Of a stretch of 49,575 nucleotides of DNA, positions 25,480 through 31,606 are shown piece after piece; position 1 is the first letter of the stretch; each line of letters begins with the position of its first letter. A program made the position numbers and the translations under genes. The DNA comes from an uncultured Eubacterium sp. (lineage in GTDB: Bacteria; Bacillota; Clostridia; Lachnospirales; Lachnospiraceae). Under the pieces are notes generated by a model, which did not search any database, was not told where the DNA came from, and worked only from the letters and a program-made list of their open reading frames with translations. The DNA is taken from contig CAMUML010000033.1 of NCBI GenBank assembly GCA_947089855.1, positions 1 to 49,575 of the forward strand, read 5' to 3'.

Positions 25480-25644
25480 ATGTTAAAAATCAGAATGCAG
25501 GGTACAAGACGGGATATCCGATGGTTTAAAAAACTGATGGAGCAGCATAAAGAAGTGGAGGTGCTGCGGACATCTGAGTTGTTTGCAAATAAAGGAACAA
25601 GCAGGTATTTTCGTATTTATTCAGAGATTGAAAAAAGAATATAA
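25480..25644 (+). CDS. DUF3970-like small protein of conjugative elements, 54 aa
   Basis: ATG 25480 with TTAGGAGGA 5-6 bases upstream, an excellent ribosome binding site. The 54-residue product begins MLKIRMQGTRRDIRWFKKLM and continues with VEVLRTSELFANKGTSRYFR, the pattern I know from DUF3970, small proteins of unknown function found near replication genes of Firmicutes mobile elements. It is 52 bases upstream of parA and probably co-transcribed with it. Confidence 0.65.
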   Translation: MLKIRMQGTRRDIRWFKKLMEQHKEVEVLRTSELFANKGTSRYFRIYSEIEKRI

Positions 25645-25696
25645 AAAGAAGATGTTATAACATCTGACTCAAATAAGGAAAGGCAGATATAAATAT

Positions 25697-26482
25697 ATGT
25701 GCAAAGTAATCGCTATTGCAAATCAAAAAGGTGGCGTGGGCAAGACAACGACTTGTGTAAATTTAGGAATTGGCCTGGCAAGGGCCGGGAAAAAGGTGCT
25801 TCTTGTGGAGGCGGATGCGCAGGGCAGCATGACGGTAAGCCTGGGGATTCAGGAGCCAGACGAGCTGGATGCAACGCTTGTGAACGTTTTGGAAAAAGTG
25901 ATCAATGATGAAGACCTGGTGCCGGGGGAAGGGATCATACACCATGGGGAAGGCATTGATTTTATCCCTGCAAATATTGAACTTGCAGGTCTGGAAACGG
26001 CGCTTGTGAACGTTATGAGCAGGGAGACAGTGATCCGGCAGTATTTAAACAGTCTAAAACAGCAGTATGAGTATATCTTGATAGATTGTATGCCTTCCCT
26101 GGGAATGATTACGATCAATGCTCTTGTGGCGGCTGATTTTGTCCTTATACCCGTAGAAGCAGCCTACCTTCCGGTCAAAGGGCTCCAGCAGCTGATCAAG
26201 ACGATCGGACGGGTACACAGGAAACTGAACGCAGGGCTTTCCATTATGGGGATACTGCTTACAAAAGTTGACCGCAGGACAAACTTTGCAAGGGATATTT
26301 CGGCGCAGATCAGGGAGGCTTATGGGGAAAAGATACATATTTTTGAAAACTGCATCCCGCTTTCTATAAGGGCTGCAGAGACTGCGGCGGAAGGAAAGAG
26401 TATCTATCTCCATGACCCGAAAGGGGTTGTGGCGGAAGGGTACCGCTGTCTGACAGGGGAGGTGCTGGATGATGAAAGGTAA
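25697..26482 (+). CDS. parA: ParA-family partition ATPase
   Basis: 261 residues, a Walker-type ParA/Soj ATPase without an N-terminal DNA-binding domain. Deviant Walker A KGGVGKTT lies near residue 12, Walker A' in VLLVEADAQGS near residue 36, and Walker B in YILIDCMPSLGM near residue 120. ParA moves ParB-bound DNA so that each daughter cell inherits a copy; here it would stabilise the excised or plasmid form of the element. parB overlaps its last 14 bases. No centromere is obvious next to it; the palindromes at 29542 and 46991-47283 are candidates. Confidence 0.93.
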   Translation: MCKVIAIANQKGGVGKTTTCVNLGIGLARAGKKVLLVEADAQGSMTVSLGIQEPDELDATLVNVLEKVINDEDLVPGEGIIHHGEGIDFIPANIELAGLETALVNVMSRETVIRQYLNSLKQQYEYILIDCMPSLGMITINALVAADFVLIPVEAAYLPVKGLQQLIKTIGRVHRKLNAGLSIMGILLTKVDRRTNFARDISAQIREAYGEKIHIFENCIPLSIRAAETAAEGKSIYLHDPKGVVAEGYRCLTGEVLDDER

Positions 26483-27362
26483 CAGTGCGGGGAAGATAAA
26501 GCTGGCTTCTTTTGATGACCTGTTTGGGACAAGTGCGCAGGAGTCCGGCGAAGTGGTCACTGCACTTCCGGTTAGCCAGTTCCATGCGTTTAAAGGTCAT
26601 CCGTTCCGGGTGTCTGATGATGAAAAGATGCAGGAAACGGTAGAAAGCGTAAAGAAGAACGGGGTGCTGGTGCCGGGGATAGTGCGTCCGCGTCCGGAAG
26701 GCGGCTATGAGGTCATAGCGGGGCATCGGAGATGGAGGGCGTGTGTGCTGGCAGGGCTTGAGGAAATGCCTGTGATCATACGCGAATTGGATGATGACGA
26801 TGCGACCGTGATCATGGTCGATACGAACCTTTACCGCGAGGATATACTGCCGAGTGAAAAAGCGCGCGCTTATAAAATGAAATATGACGCCCTGAAACAC
26901 CAGGGGAGCAGGGGTGTGAATACGGCAGAACTGGTAGGTGAGGCAGCCGGCGAGAGCGGAAGGACTGTACAGCGGTATATCCGTCTGGCAGAACTTGTGC
27001 AAGGGCTTCTGGATTATGTGGATGAAGGGAAAATACCGATGGCAGCCGGGGAAAGGCTGTCATTTATTGATATGGAAGGACAGGCATGGATAGTGGATGC
27101 GGTTGCAAACTGCAGCATATTCCCGTCAAAGGTGCAGGCCGGGGAGCTGAAAGGGCTTTATGAAGCCGGGGAGCTGACGGAAGCGAAAGTATATGCTGTG
27201 CTTTCAAAAAAGGAAAGCAGCGGTACAGGCGTTTCCATCCCTGCAAAGAGGATACGGGAATATTTCCCGCCGGGATACACGAAGGAGCAGATGGAGAAGG
27301 TAATTTACAGGTTGTTAGACCAGTGGAAGGAGAAGGCTGCAGATGAAAAAGATGGAGTTTGA
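26469..27362 (+). CDS. parB: ParB-family partition DNA-binding protein
   Basis: 297 residues. The N-terminal ParB/sulfiredoxin-like nuclease fold (about residues 30-130) has VPGIVRPRPEGGYEVIAGHR, then VIIRELDDDDATVIMVDTN, the CTP-binding region of ParB proteins. A helix-turn-helix region follows (AGESGRTVQRYIRLAELVQG, about residues 155-200). ParB binds parS-like palindromes and stimulates ParA. It starts inside parA and its end overlaps the rep start, so parA-parB-rep form one operon. Confidence 0.92.
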   Translation: MMKGNSAGKIKLASFDDLFGTSAQESGEVVTALPVSQFHAFKGHPFRVSDDEKMQETVESVKKNGVLVPGIVRPRPEGGYEVIAGHRRWRACVLAGLEEMPVIIRELDDDDATVIMVDTNLYREDILPSEKARAYKMKYDALKHQGSRGVNTAELVGEAAGESGRTVQRYIRLAELVQGLLDYVDEGKIPMAAGERLSFIDMEGQAWIVDAVANCSIFPSKVQAGELKGLYEAGELTEAKVYAVLSKKESSGTGVSIPAKRIREYFPPGYTKEQMEKVIYRLLDQWKEKAADEKDGV

Positions 27363-29121
27363 ATATTTTAACGGGATGGAAGCGGAACAGTACAGCTTTT
27401 ACAGGATTCCTAAAATGCTTTTCACGGAGGGCTGCTTTAAGCAGCTTTCCTGTGAAGCAAAGGTGCTGTACGGCCTTTTGTTAGACCGCATGGGGCTGAG
27501 CGTTAAAAACCGTTGGATAGATGAAAAAAACAGGGTTTACATCATGTTTACTGTTGAGGATATCATGGAGCTTTTAAACTGCGGGAAGCAGAAAGCGGTT
27601 AGGAGCCTGGCAGAGCTGGACAGCGAAAAAGGGATAGGGCTAGTCGAAAAGAAACGGCTTGGGCTTGGCAGGCCAAATGTGCTCTATGTGAAAAATTTTA
27701 TGCAGAAAGGCAGCGCGGATCAGAAGCCTAGGCACAATTTGGAGGATGAAAACGGTCAGGAGCCGGTGTATATGATGGGGAATGAAAGTGGCTTTGAGCC
27801 AGAACGCGGCATGGACAGTGAATGCAGCATGGATTTAGAGGAAAACCCGAAGAATGGGTATGGCCAGAAAATATGGAATGATATTGGATATGGAGAAGGT
27901 AGAAAGCCAGGGCATGACAGTGAGAGTAAAGGAAGTGGGGTGACAGGACAGTGGTGCAGCGGCGAACATCAACAGAAATGTGAAGGTCAAAATTTTATTG
28001 GGATTGGGGCAGAAGTCCAGGAAGTTATAAAGACGGACTTGCAAAAGCATGAAGATCAAATTTTTGGAATCATGGAATCAGAAATTCGGGAATCTTCGGA
28101 AACGGGACAAGAGTGCGAAGAACAGAATTGGTGGGAAATGGACTGTGCACATCAGGAGAACATAAATCCTGGTCTTTCAGGAGATGGAAACCAGGATTCA
28201 GAAAAAATGGCAGGCATATCCCTGGAGATGATGGAGCTGTTTGGAAACGGACAGGATTTAGGCGGAGATATTTTAGAAGAGCGGGAGCCGGATTTCCAGA
28301 AGTATGAAAATCATACTTCAAGAAGTTCCAAAATCATACTTCAAGAAGTTCCAGAATCATACTCCAAGAAGTTCCAAAACCATACTCTTGGGGATATGGA
28401 TGCAGAAAAAGCGGCTGATCCTGCGCAAAATTCACAGAAGTATGAAAATCATACTTCAAGAAGTTCCAAAATCATACTTCAAGAAGTTCCGGAATCATAC
28501 TTCAAGGAGTGTGAAAATCATACTTCTGGAAGTTCCGAAATCATACTTCAAGAAGTTCCAAAATCATACCCTAATGATACTGATAATAGTGATACTGAAT
28601 ATAACGATATTGAGAATAACAAGACTGAGGAAAGTGATACTGAATTGAGCGATACTTACACAGGTTTGTATGATCCTATCCAATCCTATCAATCTAATCA
28701 ATCTTATCCATCCAAGCCAGCAGACAGGAATGACGGTTTAATGGATGCAGGGGATAAGATGGATGGATACCGTAGCCTTATCCGGGATAATATCGCCTAC
28801 CACTGTTTTGAAGTTGACAAGTATTACAGCATTGAGGATGTGGACGAGTTCGTGGAGCTGATGGTGGAAGTCATGGCGATGCCGGATGGCAGCAGCTTAC
28901 GGGTGGCAGGCATGGAAAGGCCGGTCTCGATCGTCAAGAGCCGGTTCATGAAAATAAACAAAGGGCATATTGAGTACGTCATGGGATGCCTACAGAATAA
29001 CACGACAAAGATAGGCAATATAAAAGCCTACCTGTTGACGGCGCTGTATAATGCCACGCTGACGATCAGCAGCTATTACCGGGCAGAGGTGAACCATGAT
29101 CTGTACGGGGGAGGATGCTAA
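27343..29121 (+). CDS. RepA_N-family replication initiator with internal origin iterons
   Basis: 592 residues. Residues about 10-115 are the RepA_N initiator domain (FYRIPKMLFTEGCFKQLSCE, then AKVLYGLLLDRMGLSVKN, a winged-helix fold). The C-terminal 120 residues match the DUF6017 domain of these initiators (IRDNIAYHCFEVDKYYSIED, VDEFVELMVEVMAM). Between them is a long acidic low-complexity segment; residues about 323-413 are encoded by a 23-bp DNA repeat. RepA_N proteins start theta replication, and their origin is known to lie inside the rep gene in several plasmids. A GGAGAAGG lies 6 bases before ATG 27343. Confidence 0.88.
   Translation: MKKMEFEYFNGMEAEQYSFYRIPKMLFTEGCFKQLSCEAKVLYGLLLDRMGLSVKNRWIDEKNRVYIMFTVEDIMELLNCGKQKAVRSLAELDSEKGIGLVEKKRLGLGRPNVLYVKNFMQKGSADQKPRHNLEDENGQEPVYMMGNESGFEPERGMDSECSMDLEENPKNGYGQKIWNDIGYGEGRKPGHDSESKGSGVTGQWCSGEHQQKCEGQNFIGIGAEVQEVIKTDLQKHEDQIFGIMESEIRESSETGQECEEQNWWEMDCAHQENINPGLSGDGNQDSEKMAGISLEMMELFGNGQDLGGDILEEREPDFQKYENHTSRSSKIILQEVPESYSKKFQNHTLGDMDAEKAADPAQNSQKYENHTSRSSKIILQEVPESYFKECENHTSGSSEIILQEVPKSYPNDTDNSDTEYNDIENNKTEESDTELSDTYTGLYDPIQSYQSNQSYPSKPADRNDGLMDAGDKMDGYRSLIRDNIAYHCFEVDKYYSIEDVDEFVELMVEVMAMPDGSSLRVAGMERPVSIVKSRFMKINKGHIEYVMGCLQNNTTKIGNIKAYLLTALYNATLTISSYYRAEVNHDLYGGGC
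28309..28584 (+). repeat. 23-bp iteron arrays inside rep (probable replication origin)
   Basis: Two arrays with an exact 23-base period: starts at 28309, 28332, 28355 and 28378 (last degenerate), and 28447, 28470, 28493, 28516, 28539 and 28562 (some degenerate). The core is ATCATACTTCAAGAAGTTCC, containing the dyad ACTTC-AA-GAAGT. Since 23 is not a multiple of three, successive copies are read in different frames (NHTSRSS, IILQEVP, SYFKKFQ-like), showing that DNA, not protein, is conserved. AT-rich GATACTGA repeats follow at 28573-28650 and could be a melting region. Confidence 0.85.
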
Positions 29122-29383
29122 TTTTTTCTGTGGAAAACAGGGCATGTAACTGGCGGAGTCTGTGGATAATTGATAGGATTTCATTTTGGACTGCCGGAAT
29201 GTGCCTGTGTGATTCCATGAAAGATTGATATTGTCAGCACAGACAGGGCAGTGTCTATGGGGCTGCCAGCCGGTGGGATCACAGGCATTTTCGTAACAGC
29301 ATCAAAGATGGATGTGAGCGCAGTTTGTATTTTAAAAATACTTTTTTAGGGCTTTTTAATACAGTTTGTATGATAGCGGCTAT

Positions 29384-29482
29384 ATGAAAGATCTGGCTGA
29401 AACAGGCCGGGCGGTCAAAGGGCTGCTTGAAAAGCCGGGGCAGGGATATTGGAAGCATGAAGAAAAGAATATTTTGCAGTGA
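29384..29482 (+). CDS. Possible small protein, 32 aa
   Basis: ATG 29384 opens 32 codons (MKDLAETGRAVKGLLEKPGQ at the start) ending just before a strong terminator. No good ribosome binding site precedes it, so support is weak: codon choice looks coding-like and the placement before a terminator is suggestive. The rest of 29122-29480 shows no gene; it contains an AT palindrome (GTATTTTAAAAATAC, near 29327). Confidence 0.3.
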   Translation: MKDLAETGRAVKGLLEKPGQGYWKHEEKNILQ

Positions 29483-29487
29483 CCAGT

Positions 29488-29523
29488 AAGGCAGCCAGAT
29501 ATTATCATTTGGCTGCCTTTTTT
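29488..29523 (+). terminator. Intrinsic terminator after the parA-parB-rep operon
   Basis: AAGGCAGCCA (29488-29497) pairs perfectly with TGGCTGCCTT (29510-29519), followed by six T ending at 29523. The 10-bp stem with a 12-base loop should stop transcription before the XRE regulator gene. Confidence 0.85.
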
Positions 29524-29541
29524 AACTTTTTTGAGGAATAA

Positions 29542-29566
29542 ACTTTGCGACATGGTGTCGCAAAGT
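29542..29566. promoter_or_regulatory. Palindromic site upstream of the XRE gene (copy of the 47-kb family)
   Basis: ACTTTGCGACA and TGTCGCAAAGT form perfect 11-base arms around TGG. Twenty-four bases are identical to the copy at 47260-47283. It lies about 110 bases before the XRE gene start, just after a terminator, where an operator or a partition site would be expected. Confidence 0.75.
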
Positions 29567-29673
29567 GTGCAGGGTGATCTATACGGGCTGGGTCATATGC
29601 ATGGCGTGGATTGAAAAAACACAGACAGGCTTCCAAAAATACAGGACAAAACAGCAGGCTGGGAGGAGAGGTT

Positions 29674-30030
29674 TTGAGGAATCGTGCAGGATCGCAGAAT
29701 CTAATCGATATTGGGAACTGTATCAGGGAACAGAGGCAGAAGGCCGGCATGTCACAGGAAAGCCTTGCGGAACTGGCAGGAATAAGCGTCAATACAGTAA
29801 GCCGGATCGAGGGAGGGCAGACGGCAATGTCCGTGGAAGTGTTCAAAAAACTGGTCTGCATACTGGGCATGGATGCAAACCTGCTGCTTGGAAGCCCGGA
29901 AATGCCACTGGAGGGCAGCAGGCGGATCTGTGAGATGTTCCGGCGCATGGAGCATCTGAAAAAGCAGGAACAGAAAATAGTCATACAGACCATGGATGCC
30001 CTGATAGACGGACTGGAGGGGCACAAGTAG
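29674..30030 (+). CDS. XRE-family transcriptional regulator
   Basis: 118 residues from TTG 29674, chosen because GGGAGGAG lies 5 bases upstream; an upstream TTG at 29611 lacks a comparable site. The HTH spans about residues 12-65: IGNCIREQRQKAGMSQESLA, then LAGISVNTVSRIEGGQTAMS. The C-terminus is a short charged helix that could mediate dimerisation. It resembles the small repressor-type regulators of mobile elements. The perfect palindrome at 29542 upstream is a natural candidate operator, and the same palindrome recurs near 47 kb. Confidence 0.8.
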   Translation: MRNRAGSQNLIDIGNCIREQRQKAGMSQESLAELAGISVNTVSRIEGGQTAMSVEVFKKLVCILGMDANLLLGSPEMPLEGSRRICEMFRRMEHLKKQEQKIVIQTMDALIDGLEGHK

Positions 30031-30238
30031 GAAAATTCATCATATATGGTGGGCAGACGGCTGAATTTCACCATATCTGCCAGGGTAAATCTGTGCAGAC
30101 GCTGTTAAAATGAAACTATGAAATGTGGAGGCATCAGGAAGAAAGGAGAGTGCCAAAGCTGCAGTAGATAGGTCTGTAGCCGGCATATAACAGCATACTA
30201 GCTGCAATGCGTACAGGCAGTGAAAGGGGTTCCAGGCT

Positions 30239-30256
30239 CCCGTTAAAAAAAACGGG
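30239..30256 (+). repeat. Short hairpin upstream of the sigma-like genes
   Basis: CCCGTT (30239-30244) and AACGGG (30251-30256) form a 6-bp stem around six A; no T-run follows. It sits about 75 bases before the sigma-like gene in a stretch (30031-30330) without other recognisable features. Confidence 0.4.
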
Positions 30257-30330
30257 CGGGCCGGGGGCTGTTTTTTACTGCCTTTGCCTGTGACGCCGCA
30301 TTTCTGGCCGCCCGCAGGAAGGTGGCATTT

Positions 30331-30942
30331 ATGATGACATTGCAGGAATTAAAGCAGTCTGTGGAGATCGCAGCGCCGGGGCGGAAGATCCCGACGGCGA
30401 AAAGCATCCGGGAATCCGGCGTGGTGGTCGCGAAAGAAAAGCTGGACAGTGATACGGAGATCACAGCTTACCGGAACGGCTATGCCCTTTATTCCGTCTG
30501 CAGCGCAGCTACCGTATTCCCGATCCATCCATGTGGAGGGTATATGTACAGCGGAAGGCAGGATGTGTGCAGTATTGGGGAGGATATGTTTGACAGGGAG
30601 GCGTGGTACCTGCGCCTGGCGCTGGAGGGGGAAGACCGCCTGGCGCATAACAGGGAGATGAAAGAGAGAAAAAAGTCAGTTTCCTACAGCGCCTCAGCGG
30701 AGGAACTGGAAGATGTGGAATATACGGATGATGTGATGCTTGATCAGATGGTGCTGAAAGAAACAGTTGCAGAGGTGCTTTCCATCCTGACCGGAAGGCA
30801 GCGCAAGGCCATTATCCAGTTTTACCTGTGCCAGAAAACACAGGGCCAGATTGCGGAAGAACTGGATGTCACAGCCCCGGCTGTTTCACAGCTTATTTCA
30901 CGCGCTGTCCGCAGGATGCGCAGAGGGGAGGCGCGTGTATGA
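30331..30942 (+). CDS. Sigma-70-like regulator of the mobile element
   Basis: About 203 residues. The C-terminal third is a sigma region-4 HTH: MVLKETVAEVLSILTGRQRK, AIIQFYLCQKTQGQIAEELD, then VTAPAVSQLISRAVRRMRRG. The N-terminal part is conserved in these element-borne proteins but is not a standard region 2, so it may act as a non-canonical sigma factor or an activator. ATG 30331 with GGAAGG 8 bases upstream is preferred over GTG 30322. It overlaps the next gene by 4 bases (ATGA), so two sigma-like proteins are coupled. Confidence 0.75.
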   Translation: MMTLQELKQSVEIAAPGRKIPTAKSIRESGVVVAKEKLDSDTEITAYRNGYALYSVCSAATVFPIHPCGGYMYSGRQDVCSIGEDMFDREAWYLRLALEGEDRLAHNREMKERKKSVSYSASAEELEDVEYTDDVMLDQMVLKETVAEVLSILTGRQRKAIIQFYLCQKTQGQIAEELDVTAPAVSQLISRAVRRMRRGEARV

Positions 30943-31394
30943 GCGGAAAAAAGCCGAAGGAGCGGGAAAGTTATGTGCTGCGTATGGGTGACGGTTCACT
31001 TGTAGAAGTGACACGGGAAGTTTATCTGGAATGGTATCAGTCTAAGCGCCGGGAAAGGTATCAGACAGAAAAAGAATGGAAATATGGAGTGTGCAGCCTG
31101 GACAGGCTGAAAGAAACAGGAAAGGCCGAAAAAGCTATTGGTTATGTGAGTAGTGGGCTGGAAGATAATATTATAAAGGAGTTGTACGTGAAAAAATTGC
31201 ATGAAGGGCTGGGTAGTATAGGGGAACAGGATGCTTTTTTGATTCGTCTTTTGTTTTTTGAAGAAGTTTCTGTTAAGGATGCGGCTAGGATATGTGGGTG
31301 TAGCCGCCGGACGATCCAGAACCGCCGGAAAAGGATTCTGGGAGAACTGCAAAGTGTTATGCAAGGGATAGGCATTATAGGTGGAGATTTCTAA
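30939..31394 (+). CDS. Second sigma-like/HTH regulator, coupled to the first
   Basis: 151 residues from ATG 30939, which overlaps the upstream stop. The N-terminus (VLRMGDGSLVEVTREVYLEW, then YQSKRRERYQTEKEWKYG) is typical of sigma-like proteins of Lachnospiraceae conjugative elements. A C-terminal HTH (VSVKDAARICGCSRRTIQNR, about residues 118-137) is the region-4-like DNA-binding motif. The pair probably controls transfer or cargo genes. Base composition becomes more AT-rich toward its 3' end, close to the AT-rich NACHT island. Confidence 0.75.
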   Translation: MSGKKPKERESYVLRMGDGSLVEVTREVYLEWYQSKRRERYQTEKEWKYGVCSLDRLKETGKAEKAIGYVSSGLEDNIIKELYVKKLHEGLGSIGEQDAFLIRLLFFEEVSVKDAARICGCSRRTIQNRRKRILGELQSVMQGIGIIGGDF

Positions 31395-31484
31395 AAGCTT
31401 GTTTGGGATGCTCATATAGCTATGGTAGTATTATATCTTAAATAAGTATCCATTTGCCGATTTTATATTTGGATTTGTTGAGTA

Positions 31485-31518
31485 GATAAGAGATTTACTC
31501 CCCTTATGTACTCAACAA
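31485..31518. repeat. Perfect 10-bp inverted repeat at the edge of the AT-rich island
   Basis: TTGTTGAGTA (31485-31494) and TACTCAACAA (31509-31518) around a 14-base loop. It lies between the sigma-like gene and the convergent NACHT gene, where it could work as a bidirectional terminator; no long T-run is present. It could also mark the end of the inserted island. Confidence 0.6.
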
Positions 31519-31606
31519 TTATAATTTTATTAACTAGATAGTCAAACAGTTCAATGGAAATTTGCAAATAACTTACTTAAACACATTATCTTACGCATTC
31601 TATAGT

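Noticed and set aside
28309-28584. Repeats inside rep as a CRISPR array
   Set aside because: Units follow each other directly with a 23-bp period and no spacers, lie inside an open frame, and no cas genes are nearby; iterons fit better.
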